Assembly (NCBI RefSeq): GCF_002355515.1
Contig: NZ_AP014809.1
Location: forward strand, 3,496,501 to 3,560,500
DNA: 64,000 bases
Source of the DNA: Methylorubrum populi
GTDB taxonomy: Bacteria > Pseudomonadota > Alphaproteobacteria > Rhizobiales > Beijerinckiaceae
Reading direction: 5' to 3'
Positions 18,959 to 29,600 of this stretch are shown here, piece after piece (the stretch's first letter is position 1; each line of letters begins with the position of its first letter). Under the pieces are notes generated by a model. The model ran no database searches. It was not told the DNA's origin and saw only the letters and a program-made list of their open reading frames with translations. The position numbers and the translations under genes are program-made.

Positions 18959-19032
18959 GGCGCGAGAGCCGTGTGGCATTGCCGAAACGCTTCAGCGCCG
19001 AGACCCGGCCTAACGTTGACAGGACTGTAACG

Positions 19033-19338
19033 ATGTCGCGTCGCTGCGAACTCACGGGCAAGGCCGTCCAGGTCGGTCACCTCGTGAGCCACTCGAACCG
19101 GAAGACCAAGTGCCGGTTCCTGCCGAACCTCTGCAACGTCACGCTGCAGTCGGACGCCCTCAACCGTCGCGTCCGCCTGCGCGTGACCGCCCACGCGCTG
19201 CGCTCGGTCGAGCACCGCGGCGGCCTCGACGCCTTCCTCATCAAGGCGCGCGAGATCGAGCTGTCGCAGACCGCCCGCCTGCTCAAGCGCGACATTGAGA
19301 AGAAGCTCGCCGAGGTCGCGGCCCCCGCCGCCGCCTGA
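19033..19338 (+). CDS. rpmB: Large ribosomal subunit protein bL28
   Basis: bL28 is a structural protein of the 50S subunit. The start at 19033 gives [20 protein letters not shown], the conserved family N terminus, followed by [13 protein letters not shown] and [20 protein letters not shown]. The product is 101 residues, the length usual in alphaproteobacteria, which have a longer C-terminal helix than E. coli. An open frame extends upstream to 18973 but is unlike the family. A clear intrinsic terminator follows, so the gene is probably transcribed alone. Confidence 0.97.
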   Translation: MSRRCELTGKAVQVGHLVSHSNRKTKCRFLPNLCNVTLQSDALNRRVRLRVTAHALRSVEHRGGLDAFLIKAREIELSQTARLLKRDIEKKLAEVAAPAAA

Positions 19339-19387
19339 GTGCTTCGGGCCGATTCGAGGCCCGAACGTCTTCTTCCCCCTGAATCGG

Positions 19388-19427
19388 AAGGCCACCGGAT
19401 GCGCGGATCGCGCCCGGTGGCCTTTTC
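19388..19427 (+). terminator. Intrinsic terminator after rpmB
   Basis: AAGGCCACCGG (19388-19398) pairs perfectly with CCGGTGGCCTT (19414-19424). A T-run TTTT overlaps the end of the stem. It lies 50 bases after the rpmB stop. Confidence 0.85.
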
Positions 19428-19451
19428 CGTTCGACAAGGCACCCGCGTCCG

Positions 19452-20381
19452 ATGACGGCGCTCACCCTCATCATCCCGATCTTCGGCCTCGTCCTCGTCG
19501 GCTGGCTCGCCTCGCTCACCAAGATCATTTCCGAACGGGTCGGCGACGGCCTGTCGGAATACGTGTTCTCTCTCGCGGTGCCGGCGCTGATCGTCTCGAC
19601 GCTGACGCGGCCGGGGCTCTCCGGCGAGATCGCCTGGGGCTACTGGGCGAGCTACTTCGGCGGGGCCGCCATCGCCTGGGCCACCGGCTCGCTGATCGCA
19701 CGCCGCACCGAGGGTGTGGACCGGCGCGGCGCGGTGCTGCACGGCTTTGCCGCGAGCCAGTCGAACACGGTTTTCGTCGGCGTGCCGATGATTCTCCAGG
19801 CCTACGGCGAATCGGGTGCCTTCCCGCTCTTCATGCTGCTCGCCGTTCACCTGCCATTGATGATGGGCGCGGCGACCTTCCTGATCGAATCGGAGGGCGA
19901 GCGGCCCTTGAGCCAGCGTCTCAAGGCGCTCGCCCTGGTGCTCGCCAAGAACCCGATCTTCCTGGCGCTCGCCGTCGGCATGGCGATGAAGGCGACGGGG
20001 CTCTCGCTCTCCGGCATTCCGAAGGCGCTGGTCGATTCGCTCGGCGGGACCGCCTCGACCTGCGCCCTGATCGCCCTCGGCGCCGGCCTCACCCGCTACA
20101 AGGTGCTGCACGACCTACCCGGCGCCAGCGTCGTCGCGGCCCTGAAGCTCGGGCTGCACCCGCTGGCGGTCTATCTCCTGGCCTTCCACGTCTTCACCAT
20201 GCCGCCGGCCTATGCCGGCGTGGCCGTGCTGTTCGCGGCGATGCCGGTGGGCATCAACGCCTATCTGCTCGCCGCCCGCTACAAGAGCGAGCAGGGTTTG
20301 GTGGCCGCCGCCGTGCTGGTCTCGACGCTCACCGCCACCGCGACCACGGTCGGCTGGCTCTTGGTGCTCGGTCGGGGATAG
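19452..20381 (+). CDS. AEC (auxin efflux carrier) family transporter
   Basis: A 309-residue inner-membrane protein with about ten hydrophobic helices. The N terminus is MTALTLIIPIFGLVLVGWLA. The family pattern GFAASQSNTVFVGVPMILQAYGE lies near residue 100 and ALIALGAGLTRYK near 200. The C-terminal bundle contains AVLFAAMPVGINAYLLAARY. AEC proteins export or import small carboxylates such as malate or malonate in bacteria, and the substrate here cannot be told from sequence. It lies between rpmB and the lysyl-tRNA synthetase gene, with no transport partner nearby. Confidence 0.9.
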   Translation: MTALTLIIPIFGLVLVGWLASLTKIISERVGDGLSEYVFSLAVPALIVSTLTRPGLSGEIAWGYWASYFGGAAIAWATGSLIARRTEGVDRRGAVLHGFAASQSNTVFVGVPMILQAYGESGAFPLFMLLAVHLPLMMGAATFLIESEGERPLSQRLKALALVLAKNPIFLALAVGMAMKATGLSLSGIPKALVDSLGGTASTCALIALGAGLTRYKVLHDLPGASVVAALKLGLHPLAVYLLAFHVFTMPPAYAGVAVLFAAMPVGINAYLLAARYKSEQGLVAAAVLVSTLTATATTVGWLLVLGRG

Positions 20382-20490
20382 CCGCCTTGCGTTGACCCCG
20401 GCTCCCCCGCTCCATAGGTTGCCCGCTCTCGCGCCCCGGCCCGATCGGCCGGTGCGGCGCCCCTTTTGAACCCCGAAAAGCCCCTTTCCG

Positions 20491-22194
20491 ATGTCCGCGC
20501 CCCTTCGCCTCGACCCCGACATTCTGGAGGCTGCCGCCTCCGCCGCCGCCTGGCCGTTCGAGGAGGCGCGCAAGCTCGTGGCGCGGCTGGAGAAGAAGCC
20601 GAAGAGCGAGGTGCTGTTCGAGACCGGCTACGGCCCCTCGGGCCTGCCGCATATCGGCACCTTCGGCGAGGTGGCCCGCACCTCGATGGTGCGCCACGCC
20701 TTCCGCGTGCTGACCAACGATGCGGTGCCGACCCGGCTGATCGCCTTCTCGGACGACATGGACGGCCTGCGCAAGGTGCCGGACAACGTGCCGAACCGGG
20801 AGATGCTGCGCGCCGCGCTCAACCTGCCGCTGACCAAGGTGCCGGACCCGTTCGGCACGCATGACAGCTTCGGCGCGCACAACAACGCGGAGCTGCGCCG
20901 CTTCCTCGACGCCTTCGGCTTCGACTACGAGTTCCGCTCGGCCACCGAGTGCTACCGGTCGGGCGTCTTCGACGACGCGCTGCGCCTCGTGCTGGAGCGC
21001 TACGACGCGGTGATGGCGATCATGCTGCCGTCGCTGCGGGCCGAGCGCTCGGCGAGCTACTCGCCCTTCCTGCCGATCCACCCGGTGACCGGCCACGTGA
21101 TGCAGGTGGCGATCGACGAGGTGCGGCCGAGCGCCGGCACCATCGTCTGGCGCGATCCGGCGACGAACGAGACCTACGAGACGCCGGTGACCGGCGGCCA
21201 CGCCAAGCTGCAGTGGAAGCCCGACTGGGCGATGCGCTGGGTCGCGCTCGGCGTCGATTACGAGATGGCGGGCAAGGACCTGATCGATTCGGTCAAGCTC
21301 TCGGGCCAGATCGCCCGCGCCCTCGGTGCCGAGCCGCCGGAGGGGTTCAACTACGAACTCTTCCTCGACGAGAAGGGCCAGAAGATCTCGAAGTCGAAGG
21401 GCAACGGCCTGACCATCGACGAGTGGCTGACCTACGCGACCCCGGAATCGCTCGCCCTGTTCATGTACAACAAGCCGCGCGAGGCCAAGCGTCTGTTCTT
21501 CGACGTGATCCCGCGCCACGTCGACGAGTACGACAACTTCCTCGGCCGCTTCAGTGGTCAGGAGGCGAAGCACCGGCTCGGCAACCCGGTCTGGCACCTG
21601 CATGCGGGCGCGCCGCCGGCGGTCGAGACCATCGATGAAGCCGGCACCACGCTCTCCTTCGGCATGCTGCTCAACCTCGTGGCGGTGGCCAATGCCGAGG
21701 ACGAGGCGGTTTTGTGGGGCTTCATCCGCCGCTACGCCCCGAATGTCGGGCCGGAGACGCATCCGAAGCTCGCCGGCCTCGTAACCCGGGCGCTGGCGTA
21801 CTATCGCGACTTCGTGCGGCCGCAGAAGCAGTACCGCGCCCCCACCGAGGAGGAGGCCGCGGCCCTGCGCGACCTGTCCGAGACGCTCAAGGACCATGAG
21901 GGCTCGACCGATCCGGAGGCGCTGCAGGCGGTGGTCTACGAGGTCGGCCGGCGCCACTTCCCCGACTTGTCGGGCAAGGCCAAGAGCCCGGACGGGCGGC
22001 CCGGCGTCTCCAAGACGTGGTTCGCCTCGATCTACAACGTGCTGTTCGGCGAGGCGCAGGGCCCCCGCTTCGGCTCGTTCATTGCGCTCTACGGCGTGGC
22101 GGGCACGCGGGCGCTGATCGAGAAGGCGCTGAGCGGCGCCCTGGTCGCCGAGCACGCGGCCTTCCTCGACAGCCGCAAGGCCGCGGCGGAGTGA
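20491..22194 (+). CDS. lysS: Lysyl-tRNA synthetase, class I
   Basis: The enzyme charges tRNA-Lys with lysine. The 567-residue protein is the class I (Rossmann) form common in archaea and some alphaproteobacteria, not the class II LysS of E. coli. It has the HIGH-type motif [13 protein letters not shown] at about residues 46-58 and the KMSKS-type motif KISKSKGNG near residue 300. Class I LysRS architecture continues to the C-terminal anticodon-binding helices. It ends just before a translationally coupled Sel1-repeat gene. It is notable that the class II-derived paralog EpmA is also encoded in the window (49106-50164). Confidence 0.95.
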   Translation: MSAPLRLDPDILEAAASAAAWPFEEARKLVARLEKKPKSEVLFETGYGPSGLPHIGTFGEVARTSMVRHAFRVLTNDAVPTRLIAFSDDMDGLRKVPDNVPNREMLRAALNLPLTKVPDPFGTHDSFGAHNNAELRRFLDAFGFDYEFRSATECYRSGVFDDALRLVLERYDAVMAIMLPSLRAERSASYSPFLPIHPVTGHVMQVAIDEVRPSAGTIVWRDPATNETYETPVTGGHAKLQWKPDWAMRWVALGVDYEMAGKDLIDSVKLSGQIARALGAEPPEGFNYELFLDEKGQKISKSKGNGLTIDEWLTYATPESLALFMYNKPREAKRLFFDVIPRHVDEYDNFLGRFSGQEAKHRLGNPVWHLHAGAPPAVETIDEAGTTLSFGMLLNLVAVANAEDEAVLWGFIRRYAPNVGPETHPKLAGLVTRALAYYRDFVRPQKQYRAPTEEEAAALRDLSETLKDHEGSTDPEALQAVVYEVGRRHFPDLSGKAKSPDGRPGVSKTWFASIYNVLFGEAQGPRFGSFIALYGVAGTRALIEKALSGALVAEHAAFLDSRKAAAE

Positions 22195-22196
22195 GC

Positions 22197-22844
22197 GTGA
22201 GACCGGGCAGCAAAGTGAGGAGGAAGGCCTTGGCAGGCATCCTCGGCGTCCTCGCCGCCCTGTTCGGGACGTCCGCCTCGGCCCAGCTGGCGCAGGGCAT
22301 CAAGGCCTATGCGCGGGGCGACTACCCGGCGGCGATGCGCGCCTTCGAGGCGGGCGCGGCCAAGGGCGACCCGCAGGCGCTCTACAATCTCGGCGTCGCC
22401 TACGCGGAGGGCCGCGCCGTTCCGGCCGACCCGGCGCGGGCTCTCGACTACTACCGGCAGGCGGCGGAGGGCGGCAGCGTGCTCGCCGCCTTCAACCTGG
22501 GCCAAGCCTATCGCAAGGGCCAGGGCGTCGCCGCCGACCCGGCGCAGGCCGCGCGCTGGTACGAGAGGGCGGCCAAGGGCGGCCACTACAAGGCCGGCAA
22601 CGAACTCGGCATTCTCTACATCGAGGGAAAGGGCGTGCCCCGCGATCCGGTCGAGGGCATGGCCTGGATCTATCCGGCGACCCACGCCTCGATCATGGAC
22701 GAGTCCGCCATGGCCAACGCGATTCAGGCGGCCGGCATGCTCGATCGCGCCCAGATCCAGGCGGCGCAGGCGCGCGGGAAGACCTACTTCCAGCGCTACA
22801 TTGCGCCGAACCAGGCGTTGGTACGGGCGATCTCCGGGCGCTGA
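22197..22844 (+). CDS. Exported Sel1-repeat protein
   Basis: The 215-residue product starts at a GTG (22197) five bases after GGAG and three bases behind the lysS stop; a TTG at 22230 after AGGAGGAAGG is an alternative start. It has a signal peptide ending in GTSASAQ. Tandem Sel1-like helical repeats follow, with motifs AAKGDPQALYNLGVAYAEG, AEGGSVLAAFNLGQAYRKG and AKGGHYKAGNELGILYIEG. Sel1 repeats are protein-interaction scaffolds, so a periplasmic adaptor role is inferred. The close spacing suggests co-transcription with lysS, but no functional link is evident. Confidence 0.85.
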   Translation: MRPGSKVRRKALAGILGVLAALFGTSASAQLAQGIKAYARGDYPAAMRAFEAGAAKGDPQALYNLGVAYAEGRAVPADPARALDYYRQAAEGGSVLAAFNLGQAYRKGQGVAADPAQAARWYERAAKGGHYKAGNELGILYIEGKGVPRDPVEGMAWIYPATHASIMDESAMANAIQAAGMLDRAQIQAAQARGKTYFQRYIAPNQALVRAISGR

Positions 22845-22898
22845 GGCAGGCCGGTCGGCTCAAAGCCGGCCACGCCACGGCTCAGGAGCACCATCACA

Positions 22899-23393
22899 TC
22901 AGGAAAGATCGGCCGGTCGGCTTTCGATCGTCGCACGATATGGCTTGAGATCGATCTCGGCGACGCCCGGCATGGCCAGCTTATCGGCAATGCGCCGCCG
23001 CCCGTCGAGCCGCCGCGTCCCCGCATCGAGACCGGCCGCTAGTCCGATGCCGGCGGCATAGGCCACGACGTTCCAGACGGAAAAGATCCGCCCGAGCAGC
23101 AACTGCCCCGCCAGCGTCAGGCGGAACGCGTCGAGTCCCGGCGTGTGGACGAGGCGGAACAGCTCGACCAGTACCGCGACGAGCCCGGCGGCGACCGCGA
23201 GCCGGCCGACGGGCGCGGCCGGGCGGACGAGGGCGGCGAGCCCGTAGACCATCGCGCCCCACAGCACCGAGCCGGCATATTTCACGACCTCCCGCGGCAG
23301 GCCGAGCGGCAGGTAGCGCACGCCGATGCCCATCGCGATCACGATCAGGACGGCGGCGAAGAGGTGGAGACGGCGGGATCGGAGGCTCGGCAT
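22899..23393 (-). CDS. DUF2809 family membrane protein
   Basis: A 164-residue protein starting MPSLRSRRLHLFAAVLIVIA. It contains about four hydrophobic helices with VRYLPLGLPREVVKYAGSVL and VLWGAMVYGLAALV. VELFRLVHTPGLDAFRLTLA and GRIFSVWNVVAYAAGIGLA follow. This order is the DUF2809 pattern, an uncharacterised integral membrane family. The soluble tail ends in IESRPADLS. It is divergent from prfB and convergent with the Sel1 gene. The ATG at 23393 is used because upstream codons are not family-like. Confidence 0.8.
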   Translation of the reverse strand: MPSLRSRRLHLFAAVLIVIAMGIGVRYLPLGLPREVVKYAGSVLWGAMVYGLAALVRPAAPVGRLAVAAGLVAVLVELFRLVHTPGLDAFRLTLAGQLLLGRIFSVWNVVAYAAGIGLAAGLDAGTRRLDGRRRIADKLAMPGVAEIDLKPYRATIESRPADLS

Positions 23394-23469
23394 CGCGGTG
23401 CAGCGGTTTACAGGGCGGGAGCCGCCCGGTATCACCCCCGGCCACACCGATAGTCGAGTTTCACACCAG

Positions 23470-24598
23470 ATGCGCGCCGAGATCGAGCAGGCCTCGGATG
23501 CCGCCAAGCAGTCTATAGGGCTGCTGAGGAGGCATCTTTGACTGGGACACCGTCGATAAACGCCTCGCGGAGCTGAACGCCGCGTCCGAGAATCCCGACC
23601 TCTGGAACGATCCGGAGGCCGCGCAGAAGGTCATGCGCGAGCGCCAGGAGCTCGACGAGGCCGTCACCGCGATCAAGAAGCTCGAGCAGGATCTCGAGGA
23701 CGCAGCGACGCTGATCGAGCTCGGGGAGATGGAGGGCGACCAAGCCTCCATCACCGAGGGCGAGAACGCGATCAAGGCGGTCGAGAAGGAGGCCGCGAGC
23801 CGGCAGGTCGAAACCCTGCTCTCGGGCGAGGCCGACGGCTTCGACACCTATCTCGAAGTCCATGCCGGCGCCGGCGGCACCGAGAGCCAGGACTGGGCCA
23901 ACATGCTCCAGCGCATGTATGCCCGCTGGGCCGAGCGGCGGAAGTTCAAGGTCGAGATCGTCGAGATGACCGACGGCGAAGAGGCCGGGATCAAGGGCGC
24001 CACGCTTCTGATCAAGGGCCACAACGCCTATGGTTGGCTCAAGACCGAGTCCGGCGTGCACCGGCTGGTGCGGATCTCGCCCTACGACTCGAACGCCCGG
24101 CGGCACACCAGCTTCGCCAGCGTGTGGGTCTACCCAGTCATCGACGACCGGATCGAGATCGAGATCAAGGAATCCGACTGCCGCATCGACACCTACCGGT
24201 CGTCGGGCGCGGGCGGCCAGCACGTCAATACGACCGATTCGGCGGTGCGCATCACGCACAACCCGACCGGCATCGTCGTGGCCTGCCAGCAGGAGCGCTC
24301 GCAGCACAAGAACCGGGCGACCGCCTGGAACATGCTGCGCGCCCGCCTCTACGAGCTGGAGCTGAAGAAGCGCGAGGAGAAGGCCAACGCCGAGGCCGCC
24401 GCCAAGACGGATATCGGCTGGGGCCACCAGATCCGATCCTACGTGCTTCAGCCGTATCAGCTCGTGAAGGACCTGCGCACCGGCACGCAGTCCACCGACC
24501 CGGACGAGGTGCTCGACGGCGACCTCGACCCGTTCATGGAAGCCTCGCTGGCGCAACGCGTCTTCGGCGGCGGCGAAGAGGTCGCGGACATCGACTGA
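23470..24598 (+). CDS. prfB: Peptide chain release factor 2, with programmed +1 frameshift
   Basis: RF2 terminates translation at UGA and UAA. The coding sequence is split. Codons 1-23 ([20 protein letters not shown], then RHL) end at TGA, 23539-23541. The rest is read after a +1 shift at CTT T GAC, continuing [18 protein letters not shown] to 24598, for 375 residues in total. An internal Shine-Dalgarno AGGAGG at 23527-23532 lies three bases before the slippery CTT, the same geometry as in E. coli prfB. This is autoregulation by RF2 level, not a mutation. The catalytic GGQ is in [16 protein letters not shown]. The codon-recognition loop reads SPY rather than SPF. Confidence 0.97.
23527..23542 (+). 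promoter_or_regulatory. prfB +1 recoding site
   Basis: AGGAGG CAT CTT TGA C contains the stimulatory Shine-Dalgarno-like element, the slippery CTT and the in-frame UGA followed by C. Low RF2 slows termination at UGA and favours the +1 slip, which makes more RF2. Confidence 0.95.
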
Positions 24599-24604
24599 TT
24601 GTTT

Positions 24605-24637
24605 GGCGATCCCGGCCTTCGTCGGGATCGCCCTTTC
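24605..24637 (+). terminator. Intrinsic terminator after prfB
   Basis: GGCGATCCCG (24605-24614) and CGGGATCGCC (24623-24632) form a perfect 10-bp stem with an eight-base loop, followed by CTTTCG. The T-run is short but the stem is strong. It lies between convergent prfB and the M23 peptidase gene. Confidence 0.75.
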
Positions 24638-24687
24638 GTCGTGGCGCCGAGAGACCGCGCCTCGCCCTGAAAATACTCTGGCGGCGG

Positions 24688-25863
24688 TCAGTCCGCGAAG
24701 ACGAGCTGCGCCCCGGCCCTGAGGAAACGCTGCGGATCGACCGGCTCGCCGTCGATGCGGGTCTCGTAGTGCAGGTGGCTGCCGGTGGAGCGGCCGGTCG
24801 AGCCCGCGAACCCGACCACAGCGCCCGCCTCGACCCGCTGTCCGACCGAGACGGCGTAGCCGGAGAGGTGCGCGTAGCGGGTGACGAGGCCGCGGCCGTG
24901 ATCGACCTCGACCATGTTGCCGTAGCCGCCGGCATATTCGGCCGCGGTCACGCGCCCGGCGGCGGTGGCCTGGACCGGGGCGCCGGTCTCGACGCGCATG
25001 TCCACCCCCGTATGCAGCGCGTAGCCGCGGGTGAACGGGTCGAGCCGCGCGCCGAAGCTGCTGGTGAAGGTGAGTTCACCCGGAAGCGGCTGGCGGAAGG
25101 GGAGGGCGGCGGTCACCCGGCGCAGATGCGTCTCCTCGTCGATCTGGCGCCGGGCCTCGGCCAGGGCCTGCTCGAAGGCATCGGCGCTCAGCGGAACGAG
25201 GGGGCCACCGACCCCCGCCGGCGGCGCCTCGAATCGAGCGGGCGAGAGACCGGCGCGGGCGATCAGGTCGCGGAACCGCTCGGCGCTGCGCGCGGCCTGG
25301 AACCCGATGCCGGCTAGGGTGCGCGACTGAGCTTCGGCGATGCGATGGAGCGCGTCTTCCAGACCGGACAGGCGCGCGGCGGTACCGCGGCCGGCATCTT
25401 CGGCGCGATCCTCGCCTCTCATGCGCAGCTCCGGCGTCGGGAACGGCTTCTGGACTCGCGGCGCCGGCTGCGCCACCGGAACGGGAGCGGGCGGAGGAGT
25501 ATCGAGGCTCGCGGCCGCCGCGCTGAAGCTGGACAGCAGTCCCTGACGCTTCTCGATCAGGGCCTGCCGCTCGATCAGCGCCGTGAGCCGGTTCTCGACG
25601 CTGCCGCGGGCCGCGACGCTCTCGGCCGCCGAACGATCGAGGGCGCGCTGGAGGGCGCCGAGCCGTTCCTCGTAGGTGAACTGCATCGCGCTCTGTCGGG
25701 AGACGAAGCGGGCCAGCACCTCGTCGTGGAAGACGAGGTAGTAGCTCGCGGCCGCCGCCCAGAGCGTCGAGACGGCAAGTCCGAGACTGAGGGCGACGAC
25801 GAGGCGGCGCTGGGGGAGGAGTTGGAGACCAGCGCCGCGGCGGGTCCGGGCAGTCGATGTCAT
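24688..25863 (-). CDS. M23 family metallopeptidase, membrane anchored
   Basis: This is a 391-residue cell-envelope protein. A single N-terminal membrane helix (residues about 23-43, VVALSLGLAVSTLWAAAASY) is followed by a coiled-coil region rich in Arg, Ala and Glu. The C-terminal LytM/M23 domain carries the zinc ligands in RGYALHTGVDMR, VTRYAHLSGYAV and GSHLHYETRIDG. All motif histidines are present, so it could be an active peptidoglycan endopeptidase. The layout is like alphaproteobacterial DipM/EnvC-type or Gly-Gly endopeptidases acting in cell division or wall growth. It is convergent with prfB. Confidence 0.9.
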   Translation of the reverse strand: MTSTARTRRGAGLQLLPQRRLVVALSLGLAVSTLWAAAASYYLVFHDEVLARFVSRQSAMQFTYEERLGALQRALDRSAAESVAARGSVENRLTALIERQALIEKRQGLLSSFSAAAASLDTPPPAPVPVAQPAPRVQKPFPTPELRMRGEDRAEDAGRGTAARLSGLEDALHRIAEAQSRTLAGIGFQAARSAERFRDLIARAGLSPARFEAPPAGVGGPLVPLSADAFEQALAEARRQIDEETHLRRVTAALPFRQPLPGELTFTSSFGARLDPFTRGYALHTGVDMRVETGAPVQATAAGRVTAAEYAGGYGNMVEVDHGRGLVTRYAHLSGYAVSVGQRVEAGAVVGFAGSTGRSTGSHLHYETRIDGEPVDPQRFLRAGAQLVFAD

Positions 25864-26040
25864 GGCACGTCGATCGTTCGGTGACGCGGCCGATGTCAGA
25901 CGATTAAGGTTAAAGAAGCTTAGCGCGCCGTCACGTCGCGGGTGCCGGGACGATACACCGGACTTCCATTTTCGGATCGACGTCTTCCAACTCGTGTCTG
26001 AAGTCCTTCCGCAACGACGTTCAGCAACGACAACGTGTCT

Positions 26041-26508
26041 TTAAGCGAGTGCCTCGGCTGCTGCGAGAACCTCTTCGACATGGCCCGGCACTTTGACCTT
26101 GTTCCAGATCCGGGCGATCTGCCCATCCCTGTCGATGAGTAACGTCGTACGCTCCACACCCATGTATTTCCGGCCATACATGCTCTTCTCGACCCAGACT
26201 CCGTAGGTCTCCAGCATCGATTTAGCCTCATCGGATGCGAGCGGAAACGTCAGACCGTGTTTGGCCCGGAACTTGTCGTGACTTTTGACGGAATCCGGCG
26301 ACACTCCGATCACGATTGCTCCGGCCGCAGCGAAAGCCTCGCTGCGGGCATTGAAGTTCTGCGCCTCCAGAGTGCAGCCGCTCGTGTCGTCCTTGGGATA
26401 GAAATAGAGCACGATCTTGTGACCGCGCAGGCTCTCCAGAGAGATGGTCTCTCCGCCCGCCCCGGGTAACGAGAACAGGGGTGCGGCATTGCCCGTCTCC
26501 AGCGGCAT
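26041..26508 (-). CDS. bcp: Thioredoxin-dependent peroxiredoxin (Bcp/PrxQ)
   Basis: Bcp reduces hydrogen peroxide and organic hydroperoxides using thioredoxin. The 155-residue protein starts MPLETGNAAPLFSLPGAGGE behind an AAGGAAGG ribosome-binding site. It has the peroxidatic site YPKDDTSGCTLEAQNF. The second Cys five residues later, seen in many Bcp proteins, is absent, so it is probably a one-Cys-type member that needs an external thiol. GVWVEKSMYGRKYMGVERTT is the family C-terminal motif. It lies divergently from the AsmA-like gene. Confidence 0.93.
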   Translation of the reverse strand: MPLETGNAAPLFSLPGAGGETISLESLRGHKIVLYFYPKDDTSGCTLEAQNFNARSEAFAAAGAIVIGVSPDSVKSHDKFRAKHGLTFPLASDEAKSMLETYGVWVEKSMYGRKYMGVERTTLLIDRDGQIARIWNKVKVPGHVEEVLAAAEALA

Positions 26509-26658
26509 CTCGCCTTCCTTTCGGCTGATTGATGGTGTGCCTGATCTGATGCACGCAGACCTCCCGGGACGCCATGCCGGAGTGGCTCGAATCCTGAGGA
26601 CAGACGCCGCGGCGAACGGACCTCCGCCCGAACCGACGGGTGCAGCAGCGAACGAGTG

Positions 26659-29600
26659 ATGGATCAGGAAACGGCCAGGACCCTGCTCCAGGAGACGGTC
26701 GAGAGGCCTGCGCCGCGCAAAGCGCGACGTCGGCGCCGCCCGCTGCTCTGGTGCTCGCTGCTGCTCGTGTTCCTGCTCGGACTCGGCGGCGGACTCATCG
26801 TCCTGCGGCTGTCGCAGGGGCCGATGCGCATCGACGGCCTCACGCATCAGGTCGCCGAGGCCGTGGCGGGCCGCTTCGGTCCAGGATGGCGGGTGGCGTT
26901 GAACGACAGCGCGCTCGAACTCGATAGCGAATCGTCGCTGGCGCTGCGCGTCGGTGGACTCGACATCTACAATCCCGAAGGCGCCCTCGTGGTGCGCGCC
27001 CCGCTCGCGGTGGTCAGCCTCGACACGTGGAGCCTGCTGCGCCTGTCGGTCCAGCCCCGCTCCATCGAGTTCCGCGACATCGAGATGACGGCCCTCGTCC
27101 ACGACGACGGCTCCATCGCCTTCGCCGCCTCGGCGCCGGCGCAAGGGGAGGCGGCCAAGCCCCATACCCTGCCGAGCGTAGACGCCGCCCGCGGCACCGT
27201 CTCGCCGGTCTCGGCGGCGGTGGCCTCGATCTTCGGCGTCGTGCTCGATCCGGCCGGCGTCATCGGCGCCCTCGACCGGGCGCGGATCACCAACGGCCGC
27301 CTGACCCTGGTCGACGACGCCCGGCATCAGGCGAGCTTCGAGCGGGTGAACGGCCTGTTCCGCCGCGGCACCAGCGACGATTCGCGGGTGTTCGAGCTGC
27401 GCATCGACGGCCCGCACGGCGAGTGGCGCTTCGGCGGGCGCGTCCACGAGGCGGGGGAGGGGCGCCGCGCGGGCGTGATCACCCTCGACGACCTGCCCGT
27501 GACCGATCTGCTGCTGCTGTCCGGCCATTCGAAGATGCCGGTCGATACCGACCTCAAGCTCTCGGCCAAGGCCGACGTGGCTCTGTCCGGCGGACGCATC
27601 GAGACGATGAAGGCCGAGGTGAAGACCGGCGGCGGCACGCTCCTCATCGACGAGAAGGACTTCAACCCGGTCGTCATCGACGAACTGCGCGTCGAGGCGG
27701 CCTGGGACGAGGGGCGGCGGGCCCTCGCCATCTCGGCGATCGACTACAAGGGCGGCGGCAACGACGCGCACCTGACCGGCGCCTTCGCCATCGGCCCGCC
27801 CGGGGCCGAGGATGCCTGGACCCTGGATTTTTCCGGCAAGGATGCCCTGCTGCGCGGCGCGGCCCGCAGCGATCCCTCCTTCCGCGTCGGTGAGATCACC
27901 GGCCGACTCACCGGCCGGGCCGGCGGCGTGAATATCGAGTCGATCGCGATCGCCGGCGACGGCCTGCACGGCCGCCTGAGCGGCACCGTCGGCACACGGG
28001 CCGACGACGACGGCATCACCCTGCACATCGTCGCCGGCGACACAGACGGCCGCAAGGCCCTGCGGCTTTGGCCCGAGCACATCGCCCCCGGCGTGCGCAA
28101 CTACCTCGTGGACGAGCTGCGCGGCGGACGGCTCGATCAGGTCGACATCCAGATCGACATGAGCGGGCCGGAACTCGCCGCCGCGACCCGCGGCGACCCG
28201 ATGCCGGATCAGGCGCTCAGCGTCGCCTTCGCGGTCTCGGACGCGAGCCTGAGCGTCTCGCAGGAGGCGCCGCCGCTGAGTCACGGCCGGGTCGCCGGCA
28301 CGATCACCGGCCGCAGCACGACGATCCAGAATGCAACCGCCGACATCCGCCTGTCCGACACGCGGGCACTGACGATCTCGGACGGCTCCTTCCTGATCCG
28401 CGATCCGCAACCGGACAAGATCGTTGCCCAGCTCGGCCTGCGGCTGTCCGGATCGGCCGATTCCCTGGCCGCACTTCTCGAAACCCCGATGTTCAAGGGG
28501 CTCACCGGAGCCGAGATCGACCCGTCCACGATCAAGGGCAAGGCGGAGCTTCGGCTCGACGTCCCGATCAACCTCAAGCACGTGCCCGATCTGGCCGACA
28601 TGCCGGTGACGCTGACCGGGACGCTCACCGAGTTCAGCATGGACAGGGCGGTGGGCAAGGACCGCTTCGAAGCGGGCCGGTTCACGGTCTCGTACGACCG
28701 CAGCGGCTTCGCTCTGAAGGGCGACGGCAGGCTGCTCGGCGCAGCCGTCGCGATCGACCTGAAGCAGCCCAAGCCCGGCAGCCCCGGCGAGGCGGTGGTG
28801 AGCCTCGCCCTCGACGACGCCTTCCGGGCCAAGCGCGGCCTGCCGACCGCACCGCAGCTCGGCGGCGTCATTCCGGCCCGCGTGGTCGTGCCGGTCGGGC
28901 GCCCCGCCTCCGCCGGCAAGCCGCCGGCCCGCGTCGAGGCGGACCTCACGCGGGCCTCGATCAACGGGCTGCTTCCGGGTTGGAACAAGCCCGCGGGCAA
29001 GGCCGGGCGGCTCGGCTTCACCCTGGTGGAGGCGGCGGGCGGCGGGATGGAGTTGCGCGACATCGCCCTCGATGCCGCCCCGGCGCTTGCCCGCGGCAGC
29101 GCCGCGCTCTCCGCCGAGGGCGGCCTGGAGCGGGCTGATCTGACGACGCTGAAGCTGTCGCCGGGCGACGACATGCGCGTCAGCCTCGACCGGTCCGGTT
29201 CGACCTACCGGGTGGCGGTCAAGGGAGCGGTCATCGATGCGCGCCCCTTCCTCAAGGGGATGACGGGCGACGACGGGAAGGCGAACAAGGATCCCGGCAA
29301 GGAGATCGAGGCGGACGTCGCCGCCAGCATCGTGGCCGGTTTCAACGGTGAGTCGCTGACCAACGCGACCCTCAAGGCCAGCTTCAAGGGCGGCGACCTG
29401 CGCTCCGCCCAGTTCAAGGGCCGCTTCGGCGCCGCCCCGCTCAACGCCGTGGTTCGAAGCGAGCGCGGTGCTCCGCTGCTCACCCTCGATTCGGCGGATT
29501 CCGGCGCGACCCTGCGCTTCCTCGACATCTACAAGCGGATGTATGGCGGGCGGCTAGCGCTCAACGTCTATCTCAACGACGGCCCGCAGGCCGGCGTCGT

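Noticed and set aside
26041..28581. Long reverse frame joining bcp to the antisense of the AsmA-like gene
   Set aside because: Only the last 155 residues match a family (Bcp). The upstream 690 residues are antisense to the AsmA-like coding sequence, so the bcp start at 26508 is used.
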